A stretch of 64,000 bases of DNA from Papilionanthe hookeriana x Papilionanthe teres (taxonomy: Eukaryota > Streptophyta > Magnoliopsida > Asparagales > Orchidaceae): the NCBI GenBank assembly GCA_022702705.1, contig CM040427.1:77739283-77803282 (forward strand), given 5' to 3'. Shown here piece by piece: positions 1 through 10,637 of the stretch; within the stretch, counting starts at the first letter, position 1; each line of letters opens with the position of its first letter. A program made the position numbers and the translations under genes. The notes below the pieces were generated by a model. That model was not told where the DNA came from. It saw nothing but the letters and a program-made list of their open reading frames with translations, and ran no database searches.

Positions 1-1862
1 GGTGACAAGTCAAACCCCCCATGGCTTCATGTGGCTTGTACTATGGCTTGCATGGCTTGCATTTGGCTTGAAAAAAAGTTGACTTGTTTCATGAAAAAAG
101 GGTTTTAGAAATATTTGACATTTAGGGGGTAATTTGGCATGAGGCTTAATTTGGAATTATTTGATGATGTGATTAGAACTTAGGGAATGGCTTTGATTAA
201 ATGGATGGCAAATGGAAATGTCATGTGGGCTTTAGGGCCAATTTTGGGCTTTTGTATTTGGTGGAAATGGGCTTTTAGGAAGGTTTAGGGAAGTGGGCTT
301 TTAGGTTTGAAAATGAATTTATGGATAGAAATTTTGTAAAGAGGTTGGGCCAAATAATTGTTGAGTTTGGTTTAGGGATGTGTCATGAGTGGTTTGGAGT
401 CAATTTGGTGTGATTTGGACTTGAATTAGTTTGAATTTGGGTTTAATTGGTAAGTGGGCCTATGTAGGTCGAATTGGGCTAACTTGGGCCAATGTTGGGC
501 TAGAGTTGAAATTGATGTAAAATTAATGTTGGGAAATATTTATGGGAGTGTTTCAAAGAGGTTTTGGCTTTGGTTAGGTTTTGATTTTGGGATTTGGGCT
601 CATTTGGGCTAGGTTTAGGTTTAGGTCGAAATTGGGCTTTTGATTTTGGGTTGAATTTGAGTGGGGTTTGGGTCTAAATTTTGGGCAAATCATGTTAGTG
701 TTTTGTTTATGGGGATGTTAAGGAAGGTTTAGAAAAGATTTGGGGTTAATTAGAGTTGAATTGGGTGAGTTTGGGTTAAGTTTGGGTCATGGGTCCAAAT
801 TGGGCTTTAAGGCCAAAAGTGAAATTGGATCCAAATATCAATCAAATTAAGCTTGGATTTGGTCTAGATTGGTGTTGGGGATGTTGAATTGAAGTTTAGA
901 ATTGAATTGGACCAGAATTTACGTCAATTGGGTAGGTTAGGTTTGACATTGGGTTCACTTTGGGTTAAAATGGGTCAAATTGGGGGTTTTGATAAAAGTG
1001 GGGTAAATTGACAAAATTGGCCCATGGTGTAGTTGAACAAAATGAAATTGGGAATATTTGGGATTTTTTGAAATTTTCTGGGAATTTTCTGAATTTTTGG
1101 ATTTTTTGGCTAGGAGGGGTATTTTGGGTATTTGGAGGGTATTGGGAGGTATTTTTGGAATTTTTGATATTTTTGGGTATGGATGATCAATTTGAGTGAT
1201 GTGGAAATGTTTGGGAATGATTTTGGAGAATTTTGGGTGATTTGGAAATTTTTGAGAAATTTGAGGTTATTCGGGGCTTTGGGTAGGTTAGCGGGTGTAG
1301 GGTCCGGGGGTCAAAAATTGAAAATTTGGAAAATTGAAGATTGGGTGGATGTAAGTGGAATGAAATCATTTTTGTTGAGCCATGAAGCCATATCAAGCCC
1401 ACATGAGCCATGAAGGGACTCATTTGAGGCATTCATCTATGTTGTTCCTAACCCTATGCGCGAGGGCTTAGGGGTTAAGGACCATCCATGTGAACCACCT
1501 ACATGAGCCGGGAGGTCAAGTCGGGTATGGGTGTGTTTTAGGAGGTGTATGAAAGTGTAGTGTGTAGATGTAGTGTGTGTGCAAGTCAACCCTTCACCAG
1601 ACCAGGCCACCCAGGGCAGTCCTAAGGCCAAAGAGTCCTATAGGAACTCATCCTTTAAACTTCCACATTTGATTTCGACCCTCTAGGTGATTAGGGGTCT
1701 ACGGTCGAGTTTGTGGAGTTTGCGGGGAGTTTAGAAGTGGTTTGAATTTCTAAAAGGTGGGTCCCAATTCTAATCCTCTAAGATAGTCAAAGGAAAAGCC
1801 TAAGGCTAGATCCTAAGTACTAAAGAGAAGAAGAGAAGACCTCATCAAAAATGAGGTCAACA
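1..1862 (-). repeat. Tat-type LTR, inverted copy, runs off left edge
   Basis: Read on the minus strand from 1862 this begins TGTTGACCTCATTTTT and stays collinear with the plus-strand LTR at 3019 down to the window edge. Long stretches match with only scattered differences, including the block around 1740-1850 against 3022-3130 and the repeated 'aagccatg' stretch at 1-100 against 4790-4880. The start agrees with the LTR boundary fixed by the solo LTR at 45277. The other LTR end and its target duplication lie outside the window. Small ORFs in this stretch are low-complexity noise. Confidence 0.85.
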
Positions 1863-2029
1863 CAAACAAATCCTTTAATAAACAACCTTCTAATAAACGA
1901 ATTCTCTTAAAAATCACAAATACATTAAGATAAACGAGAATGTGTTCGGATTCTTTCTTTGTCATTCTAAGTTTTGTGACTAAAGGAAGCATAATTCGGG
2001 ACTGACATTTGGAATCTACACTGCAGAAA
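1863..2029 (+). other. Spacer before ORF3 copy A, with 3' splice-acceptor-like end
   Basis: An AT-rich 167-bp stretch between the inverted LTR and the ORF3 start. It ends in CTACACTGCAG at 2016-2026, a good 3' splice-site match, with the ATG only 3 bases later at 2030. The second ORF3 copy has the same arrangement (TTCACAG then ATG at 18252). I infer the right part of an intron whose 5' part was cut off by the LTR insertion. Confidence 0.45.
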
Positions 2030-3018
2030 ATGACTGCACCAAAGTTAATCTTCTCCTTCACTGACGGACTGGACTTGGCTGTCTACAAGGATGAGCTACC
2101 CGACAATGGAATCATCCATTTTGGACAAGGATTCGGTAATACAGATATCAAGTTCGCTGACGTCACCCTCTTCACACTAATGGACAAAGTGCCGAAGCGA
2201 GGAGCCGTGATCGAGTTCGACACCGAAGTCGACTCAAGAATTCCCTCCCCTGCTAAGGGTTCCAGCTGAAAGAAGTACTGCTATTCGAAGGAGGACTATT
2301 GTCTCTACCCCCATCGGTCTAGTCATCTCTGCACCTACCCTGGCTTCTGCCAAACTGAAGGGGAAGGAAATCCAAATCTGTGATGAGTATGTCACCGTGG
2401 AGGGTACAGATTTTGCTATAATACCATCTGTTTTCGAGATTGGGTCCAGTTCAAGAGTTTTACCCCTAACTCGGACTCAAAGGAAAAATAGAAGCAGAAA
2501 GATAGCCAGGATTGAAAATGCCAAGGCCGCTGAAGTTGCTTTCCTGGAAGAAATCCCTGAACTGCCTGAGTATACACCTCTGCTAGAAGGAAGTAGGTTT
2601 CACCCCCTCTCTGCTGCATCGGATGAAGAAGACGTCTGAAGGATTGCCGCTACATTACCCCGACCTGCATACTATAGTAACTACAAAAGAAAAAGGGTTA
2701 AGACTACGCCATTTTCTCGACTACAAGCTGTGATAGAAAAATTGGCAAAGAAAGAAAGATACCCCGTGTCAGAAATCCTAAGAAGAATGGGACGAGTGCC
2801 AGCTAGATCCCGCCTCGGACCGCGAGTAGAGCCTGTCACTGCCGTAGAGAAACCAAGGAAGAAAATGAGAGCTAGTTCACCTGTTGTTGTATCGAGCCAT
2901 CATATTAGGGAGGACACCACCTACCAGCATATAGCCGACAGACCATCCGGTCCTAGGCCTTCTCCTGCAAGAAGGATGGTGTGGCGACCTATTATTACCG
3001 AGTCGAGACCAACACAGT
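2030..3018 (+). pseudogene. ORF3 copy A: downstream ORF of a Tat retroelement
   Basis: A decayed ORF of about 320 codons. Frame one runs from ATG 2030 to a stop at 2269. After a frameshift, coding continues in another frame from about 2270 to the LTR, with one in-frame TGA at 2637-2639. The N-terminal motif KLIFSFTDGLDLAV corresponds to RLLLNFRNGMSLAL at 18252, and a basic stretch (TRTQRKNRSRKIARI) corresponds to TATQRRNKNHRIRKM in the second copy. I therefore read both as the same element-encoded protein. The function is unknown. The basic, disordered-looking C-terminal half could suggest nucleic-acid binding, but this is only inference. The frame reads straight into the LTR at 3019 and no polypurine tract separates them. 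Confidence 0.6.
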
Positions 3019-3609
3019 CGTTGACCTCATTTTTGATGAGGTCTTCTCTCCTTCTTTTTAGTACTTAGGATCTAGCCTTAGGCTTTTCCTTTGACTATCC
3101 TAGAGGATTAGAATTGGGACCCACCACTTAGAAATTAAAACCACTTCTTCACTCCCTGCAAACTCCACTAACTTGATTGTAGACCCCTAATCACCTAGAG
3201 GGTTGAAATCAAATGTGGAAGTTTAAAGGATGTGATCCTATAGGACTCTTTGGCCTTAGGACCGCCTGCCGGTGGCTCGGTCCAGTGAAGGGGCTGACCT
3301 ACACACACACTATACTTATACACTACACTTTCACACACCTCCTAGAACCACACCCATACCTAACTTGACCTCCTGACTCATGAAGGTGATTCACATGGAT
3401 GGTCCTTAACCCCTAAGCCCTTAGCTGAGAGGGTTAGGAACAACATAGTGAATGCCTCAAATGAGTCCTCTCATGGCTCATATAGGCTTAACATGGCTTC
3501 ACGGCTCAACCAAAATGATTTCATTCCACTTACATTTACCCAATCTTCAATTTTCCAAATTTTTAATTATTGACCCCGGGGACCCTACGGCCTAGCCTAC
3601 CTAAAACCC

Positions 3610-4700
3610 TTGAAATTACCCAAATTTTTCAAAATTCTCCAAAATCACCCAAATTCCTCAAAACCAATACCAAAAATTCCCACATCACTCAAATTGATCA
3701 TTCATAGCCAAAAATACCAAAAAATTCCAAAATACCTCCCAATACCCTCCAAATACCCAAAAATGCCCCTCTTAGCCAAAAAATCCAAAAATTCAGAAAA
3801 TTCCCAAAAAATTCCAGAAAATCCCAAATATTCCCAATTTCATTTTATCCAACTACACTATGGGCCAATTTTGTCAATTTACCCCACTTTTGTCAAAATC
3901 CCCAATTTGACCCATTTTAACCCAAAGTGAACCCAATGTCAAACCAAACCTACCCAATTGACACAAATTCTGGTCCAATTCAATTCTAAACTTCAATTCA
4001 ACATCCTCAACACCAATCTAGACCAAATCCGAGCCCAATTTGATTGACATTTGAATCCAATTTCACTTTTGACCTTAAAGCCCAATTTGGACCCATGACC
4101 CAAACTTAGCCCAAACTCACCCAATTCAACTCCAATTAACCCCAAACCTTTGCTAAACCTTCCCTAACAGCCCCAAAAACAAAACACTAACATGATTTGC
4201 CCAAAATTTAGACCCAAACCCCACTCAAATTCAACCCAAAGCTAAAAGACCCAATTTTGACCTAAACCCAAACCTAACCCAAATAAGCTCAAACCCCAAA
4301 ATCGAAACCCAAACAAAGCCAAAACCTCTTTGAAACACTCCCATAAACATTTCCCAACATTAATTTTACATCAATTTCCACTCTAGCCCAACATTGGCCC
4401 AAGTTAGCCCAATTTGACCTACATTGGCCCATTTACCAAAGAGGCCCAAATCCAACCCAAATCAAACCCAAACCACCTCAAGTTTGTTTCAAACCACTCA
4501 TGACACATGACTAAACCAATTGCAACATTTATTTGACATGGTCCTTCACCAAACTTTCATCCTAAAATCCATTTTAAAATCCAAAAGCCCACTTCCCTAA
4601 ACCATTTTAAAAGCCCATCTTCACTAAATTTTAAAGGCCCAAAATTCATACAAAGCCCATATGACACTCTTCTTCATCATGACTTCAATTGAAATCATTC
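3610..4700. repeat. C/A-rich low-complexity tract inside the LTR
   Basis: The plus strand is strongly C/A-rich, with degenerate repetition of CCCAAATT, AACCCAA and CCCAATTT words. The inverted copy at about 200-1300 is correspondingly G/T-rich. The strand skew creates chance ORFs in both copies. It explains much of the length excess over the solo LTR upstream of the TATA box. Confidence 0.7.
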
Positions 4701-5348
4701 CTAAAGTTCCAATAAAATATAAATTTATTCTAAATCAAGCTTCATGTTAATCTCTCATACATTTATCAAAAATGCCAAAATCCATTTTCATACAAGTAAG
4801 CCAAGCTATGTGCAAGCCATAGGCAAGCCATGAAGCCATGCATGAGCCACATGGAAGCCATGAAAGCCCCTTTACATGTCACCATGCTATCTTGGGCAAA
4901 TGGAGGAGGTCCTTTCCATATTCCCTTAAGGTGATTAACCATGTCCATGTCTCCCTTAAACCATGTTTAATCTTAATTGTACTTGGATGGTGACCTTTCC
5001 CCACTAATCAAGCTGACCTAAACCACTTTCTCTTCAACCCAAACTAGCCATGGGGAGGTGCACCTAGCCCAATCCATGCACTTGAACAATTTGAGCCAAA
5101 ATGGCCTCTCCCCCATACCATTTTAATCCAAGCCCTTTACACATGTCCATGGCCAATTGACTGCACAAACCTCCAGCCGCCTGGATCACCGGAAAAAACC
5201 ACACCCGAGAGCTCACATGTGAGCCAACATTGAAATTCTCCCTTGCTGAGTTGGCCCATGCCCAGTGGCCACCATGGCTGTTCTTCCCTTGCATGGAGCA
5301 GCTGATCCCCAGCCTTAAACCCCCCCTGGGAGGCCCTCCACCCTCTCC

Positions 5349-5356
5349 TATTTAAA
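5349..5356 (+). promoter_or_regulatory. Candidate TATA box TATTTAAA of the Tat LTR
   Basis: CCTATTTAAAC lies 2330 bases into the LTR. The solo LTR has the same CTATTTAAAC 593 bases in (45870), and the third copy has GGCTATAAATACC 376 bases in (57340). A TATA motif at the corresponding place in three divergent copies supports a promoter. The start site itself is inferred. Confidence 0.55.
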
Positions 5357-5699
5357 CACCACCCCCTCTCGTTCATGAGAGGTGCTGAACCAACCTTAAG
5401 GAAACTCTGCCAAAATCATTCCAGACCACTCTCCACACATAGAGCATTTGATTCCCACCGGATTCCAGCCTAATTCCCTCCGAGTCGAGCTCGATTTTGA
5501 GTTCGATTTTCGACATAAAAACTAGGAAACTTCTTCACAGTGAGCCAATCCCCAAATTGATTGGTCCTACACCTTCACCAGACCAAGAGAAGAAGTTTAC
5601 CGGCAAAAGCCCCCTCACCAGGCCAGCCATTGCTTCCAGCCTCCAAGCTTTGTGATCGGGATTGGTCGAAATCATACCTAGACAATTCACCGGGCCGAG

Positions 5700-7600
5700 G
5701 ACTTCATCTGGAGCTTGCTTGGACCCAATCGAAGGTGACACAACACTCAGATCGAAGCTTCACTTCTCTGAGCAAAGGTATGGACTCGCTCTTCTTCCAG
5801 AGCTTACAGAGATTCTCTATTTAATTTGATTCAATTTCAATACATGTTTTCCGTATGGATGTGTTCATCTCTTCAAGACGAATCCATAGAGCATAAGAAC
5901 ACAAAAATCCGTTGAGAATCGAGTGAGAAATTAGGGTTAGAAGGTTGACAGTCACGGGTTCACACCAGTCGTAGACGATGACCAGGAGCCGTCGGATTGC
6001 GCGTGTATCGAGCGGACGGCCGGGATCGCGCCGGACGAAGCAACGAAACATGAACCCGGGGCCACGGAGCGCCGAGTCGGATGGCGGCGCCGAATCGGAA
6101 GACGACGCGTGGAGCTTCGGAGATGCTAGGTTGAGTCGGCGCCGCGTGGATAAGTAGGAAATTAGGCTATTTTCCTATTTATTTAATTCCCTAAACTTCA
6201 AAAATACATAACTTTGTGTAGAATCAAAAAAATAAAATAAAAATACCCACTTGCTCAGTGAACATAGGAGAATAATGTGGAAAAGAAATCATTTAATTTC
6301 ATTGAGTATTTGATTTTTAATAATTTATTTACTCTCTGCACATTTTCAATTCTCCATGCATGTATACAATTCACCATGGCATGAGACCATGGGGCTTTTG
6401 AAGCCTCTGAATTTGGGAACATTCCCTGAATTTTCCAAAGTCAGAGACCATCCCTATGAGGAGTTATATATTTTTCAATTCTAGGTCACTATTCTGAGTA
6501 TTTTAATTCCAATAATTAGCATATTGTAAAATAAATTCTAGGAAAATTTAGTGATGTTTATTATGACTAGAGGACCCTAGGAAAAATAGTTTTGAGTTAA
6601 CTCACTTGGAATAACCCTAATTGGCTTAAACACCCAAAATGGAGCTTTAATTAATTAGAGCTAATAACACATCAAATTGACTTAAAATAAATTCTCCACT
6701 AACCTTTAGGATCAGAGGAACCCACCATAAAACTTTGAAGTCAATTGGACTTGGTTAGCCCTATCAAATGGGTTGATTAAGTCATTTAGCCAAAATTAAA
6801 CTTAAAAAAATTCATAACTTTCAAAATACTTTTCAAAAATTCACCAAATTGGTTTTGGAGCCTCTCTGATATCAGGGAAATTTATGAAAATTAAAATTGC
6901 AATTTTCTGAAAAAGTTGATTTTTTGCATTATTTTAATATTTTTAATAATTAAAAAATAATAAAAATCACAAAAATAATAAAATTCACCAAAATGTCACA
7001 TTTTTAATTTTAATCACTTAGGAACAAACCCCATATTTTTCTTAAGTCTCTATGATGAGATATTAAATTTTAAAGCCCTAAGGTAATTTTAAAATTAAAA
7101 AAATGTATTTTCTAGCATTTCCACTAAAATAATTCTTATAAATCAAAGAAAAATCAGAAAATTATAAAAATTGGTTCTCTGATTTCCTTGATATCAGAGA
7201 GATTTTTGAAAAATATAAAATTCATTTTTCAACCTTTATTTTATTTTTAAATTAATTAATACTCCAAAACTCAAAATAATTATAATAAAAAGAATATAAA
7301 TAAAAAAATCACCAAAGTTGGTCCAAGTGGTTCTCTGGTCATTAGGAATGTCCCATAATTTTTTTAAGGACAGAAACTTTCCCTTGGTCATGTTATTGAA
7401 TTTTTCTTGGAATTCCCTATTTTCTACAAAAAAATAATTATATAAATAAATTAAATACAGAAAAATCATATTTTCTCCTCTAATGTCTTTATTGACATAT
7501 GAGTGAAGTCACATAAAAAATTTCAAATTCATTTAAGCTCAATTTAGTAAGTTATGAAATTAATAAGCTTGAAGGGCAAAATGGTAATTAAAATTTTAAC
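5700..7600 (+). other. LTR interior: GC-rich leader-like part, then AT-rich degenerate repeats
   Basis: From 5950 to 6150 the sequence is GC-rich (cggacggcc, gccgcgtgg). After about 6160 it becomes strongly AT-rich. Loosely similar blocks recur, for example the 'ctctgatatcag' element at about 6864 and 'ccttgatatcag' at about 7186, spaced about 320 bp apart. No convincing coding region is present; the 77-codon minus-strand frame at 7236-7469 is low-complexity. Confidence 0.5.
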
Positions 7601-8149
7601 CCTTAATTAAAACTTTAGGCTTAATAAAATGAAATAGTAAAATATTTGATCCTAATATGATTTGGATGATTGAAATTTAAATAATTAAAGGGTAGAAACC
7701 TACTAAACAATTTAAAAATAATTAAAATAAACCTTAATTAAATAATTAATTAAATTTGGAAGAATAATAAAAAATTAGAATTATTAAAATAGGGATGTTA
7801 TTAGGAAGAGATTTGTTCTTTAATTTAAGAATCCCTAAATTAATCACCTCAATAATATTTAATTCCTAATTAAAATCATAATCCAAACTTAAAAATTTAA
7901 AATGCTAAAAGACTTAATCGTTAAATTAAATTAAAGTTAAATTATTTAAATTAAATCCTTTTAAAATTTCAATTAAATTAATACTTTAACAATTAAAATT
8001 AAATCATCTTTAAAACATAAAAAATAAAATAAGAAATTAAAATTAAAAAAAAATTAAATTAAAATTTAAATTAAATTAATATCTAAAATAAAATTAAAAT
8101 TAAAATTAAAATCTAAAACAAAATTGAAATAAAATTTAATTAAAGTTTA

Positions 8150-8400
8150 AATTAAATTAAATTAAAAAATTAAATTAAATTAAATTAAATTAAATTAAAT
8201 CACATTAAATTAAATTAAATTAAATTAAATTAAAACATATTAAATTAAATTAAATTAAATTAAATTAAATTAAATTGAATTAAATTAAATTAAATTAAAT
8301 TCAATTAAATTAAATTAAATTAAATTAAATTAAATTAAATCATATTAAATTAAATTAAATTAAATTAAAGTAAATTAAATTAAATAAAAAAATAAAACCA
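8150..8400. repeat. AAATT pentanucleotide microsatellite
   Basis: Long runs of the unit TTAAA/AAATT with a few interruptions (CACATT, ACATATT, GTAAA), flanked by about 150-500 bp of more degenerate AATTAAA-rich sequence on both sides (roughly 7700-8520). It lies inside the 3019-10598 LTR and is absent from the solo LTR and from the 56964 copy. Confidence 0.9.
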
Positions 8401-10242
8401 AGTTAAAATTAAAATTAAAGTAAATTAAATTAATTAAATTAAAATTAAAATTAAACTAAATTAAATCAAACTAAAATTAAATTAAATTAAAATTGAATTA
8501 AAAATAACATCACCTAAGACATAAAGAATTCAAAAATAAATCTAAAACAACTTGAACATTATTCCAAACTTAAATCCATTAACTGAAATTAAATTAAATC
8601 ATAAATCACTTGAACATCAATTTGCCCTCGAAAGCTTTTGTTGTCATAACTCCTAAACGGAACGTTAAGTGAAGTGTTACTTCACTCATAGGATATTCAA
8701 ATGTCCTAGTTCACTGAGCAAGATAACAATAAAACTTGAACTCCCAGACGATTAATTCATTTGTATAATTAAATTCTCTTGGACTTAAAATAATCCTAGA
8801 AGTATTGAAAAGATGTCTAAGACTCGTCTTAAGCACTTCCTCAATATGATAGGATGTTTATAAGAACAATTGAATTTAATTATTCTTTAATGAAGAAAAT
8901 CGTCCTCAAACCAAAATACAAGAACCTAGACGTCATAGGGGATGACTAGCTACAGGATTAGGAACTTGGTAGAAAATCATAACCCTTCCCTTAGCTTTAC
9001 CTAGGAACTTGCTTTAAATGCTTAAATATTCTAAATTGTGTTTTAAGTGCAGCTTGGGATGACGGGAAGACCCTCCGAGTACGCTTTTATTTTATTGCAA
9101 TTTACTTTATTGCAAATGCACTTTGCTTTTCTTGTATGATAAACAACTGTTGCATGAAAACCCACACCTTTAGGATAGTCCCTAAAACTGAAACCAAAAC
9201 TAAAGTAAAAGTCATTACAAGATAAAATTCACCGCCACAACATTTCAAAATATAAAACAACTCAAAATTTAATCACAAACGAACAACAAAACTACAACTA
9301 CAACTAAATTAAAACGTCTTGTTGGATGATCGGGAATACCTCGGATGATGTAACCTACGTGTTGCTAACGGGATTTCCCACGGTCTAAATGAAAGTGTGG
9401 AACTCATTCAATTGAGTTTAGCAAATTCATCTGGACTAAGTGAATCCGATAAAAATAACGATGCCGGAAGGATGGAACCGTGGGATCTTAACCGGTGTTG
9501 TTGTAATCAACTTTAAGATTTGTTTTAATTAAAATATTAAAAACACTTGGACTTTAAGATTTCTAAAACAAAACACTTTTCTCATCTCTTGATTTTCACC
9601 TTCTAAAACTAAACCTCTGCAACAACAAGGAGCTCGGAGCATGGTGGGCAGCACGGTCATCGTCATCAGCAAAACCTGAGTCTACTTCAGCAAAACTTTC
9701 TTAGAATTAAATAATCAAGCCATAGGACTTCGAGGTAGTTTGTCTAGTGCAACATAAATCCTCAACTCTTCGTTAGGCATTTGCATTGCAAATTAAGCCC
9801 TAATCGTTCTTAGGATTCCGAGGTAGTCGTCCGATACGACATAAACTCTCACATCTTCGAGGCTATTTGTGTGATCGCATCATACGAATATAAGTCCTAA
9901 TTAATTAAAATTGGCAAGATCAAAACATTAAATAAACATTAGGGCTTTCCTAAATCCAAGTCAAACAATAGGACAGTCGGGAAATTACCGGAGTTCGCTT
10001 CGAATCTGTGATTTCTCCTACCTTTCCTCCTTTGAATTCCCAAGATAAAATGTTCCAAATTTGATCCATTCCCTATTGAAATTCCAAAATTCAATCCATT
10101 GAAAACTTAAACTTTGAAATTCTTGAGAACAGAACTACTGATTATTATCGAGAGTTTTCTTAGGTGATTCCCGTCACTTAAGATGTAATTAACTATAGGG
10201 GCTTGCCCTTATAGGGAATTTTAAGAACCCGAGTAATATAAA

Positions 10243-10274
10243 CCCTCGCTTAATTCATTTATATTAAGCGAGGG
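10243..10274 (+). other. Conserved LTR hairpin 1 (copy 1)
   Basis: The arms CCCTCGCTTAAT and ATTAAGCGAGGG form a perfect 12-bp stem around an 8-base loop. The equivalent positions at 19270-19299 read CCCTGCTTAAT/ATTAAGCAGGG, and those at 49809-49837 read CCCTATCTAAT paired with ATTAGAT-A-AGGG. The arm sequences differ but pairing is kept, which argues for an RNA or cruciform structure under selection in the ancestral element. Confidence 0.65.
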
Positions 10275-10354
10275 AACTTGTCGGCTTATAAAATTGGTTC
10301 GTAGACCAAACGGATGTCACAAATCTTCTAGTTTATTTAACCGAGCCCCATCAA

Positions 10355-10394
10355 CAAGCAGTGTGCCTATTCTTCGGAATAGACACGCGGTTTG
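10355..10394 (+). other. Conserved LTR hairpin 2 (copy 1)
   Basis: An 18-position stem with a TTCG loop (inner part CTATTC-TTCG-GAATAG) and outer arms CAAGC/GGTTTG. Copy 2 (19381-19420) pairs 17 of 18 positions around CTCG. The solo LTR copy (49912-49950) has quite different arms, CAAGTGG...TCATCTT and AAGATGA...CACTTG, that still pair with one bulged C. The conserved GTCGGC at 10280 and the terminal GCCGAC at 10592 are also complementary and could close the whole domain. Confidence 0.65.
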
Positions 10395-10637
10395 TGGTGC
10401 GGTGCTCGTTTATATAAACTATTCGGGATGTGAGATCAGTTTGATTTCATATCTTAAAATTTTTAAATTTAAAATTATTTTCAAAATTAAATACTGCTTT
10501 TCAAATTATTTATTTAAATTAAATTTAAAATTCGCCGAAAAATTCTGTAGGTGACCCCCTTTTCAAAATACAACACTCAACCTAAAAATATGCCGACAAC
10601 AACGTCCTGATAAGAAAAGCCTCGTCAAAGAGCCTGA

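Larger units (their letters stand above)
3019..10598 (+). repeat. Tat-type LTR, full length (~7.6 kb)
   Basis: It starts CGTTGACCTCATTTTT, a mutated form of the TGTTGACC start seen at 45277, and ends GCCGACA. Both ends are set by comparison with the solo LTR at 45277-50125. It holds a C/A-rich low-complexity zone (3610-4700), a TATTTAAA promoter candidate (5349), a GC-richer stretch (5700-6150), a long AT-rich zone with an AAATT microsatellite, and a conserved structured 3' end (10243-10598). Extra sequence in the C/A-rich and AT-rich zones makes it longer than the 4849-bp solo copy. No primer-binding site is recognisable after 10598. Confidence 0.85.

Noticed and set aside
1008..1432. Overlapping ORFs on both strands
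   Set aside because: They lie in G/T-rich low-complexity LTR sequence; the W/F/G-rich and P/S/T-rich products have no domain, and the inverted copy does not keep the frames.
3610..3930. 106-codon P/K/I/S-rich ORF
   Set aside because: A by-product of the C/A-rich tract; composition alone explains the lack of stops.
4250..4300. Telomere-like CCCTAAA/CCCAAAC words in the C/A-rich tract
   Set aside because: No run of perfect telomere repeats; the words come from general C/A-rich low complexity.
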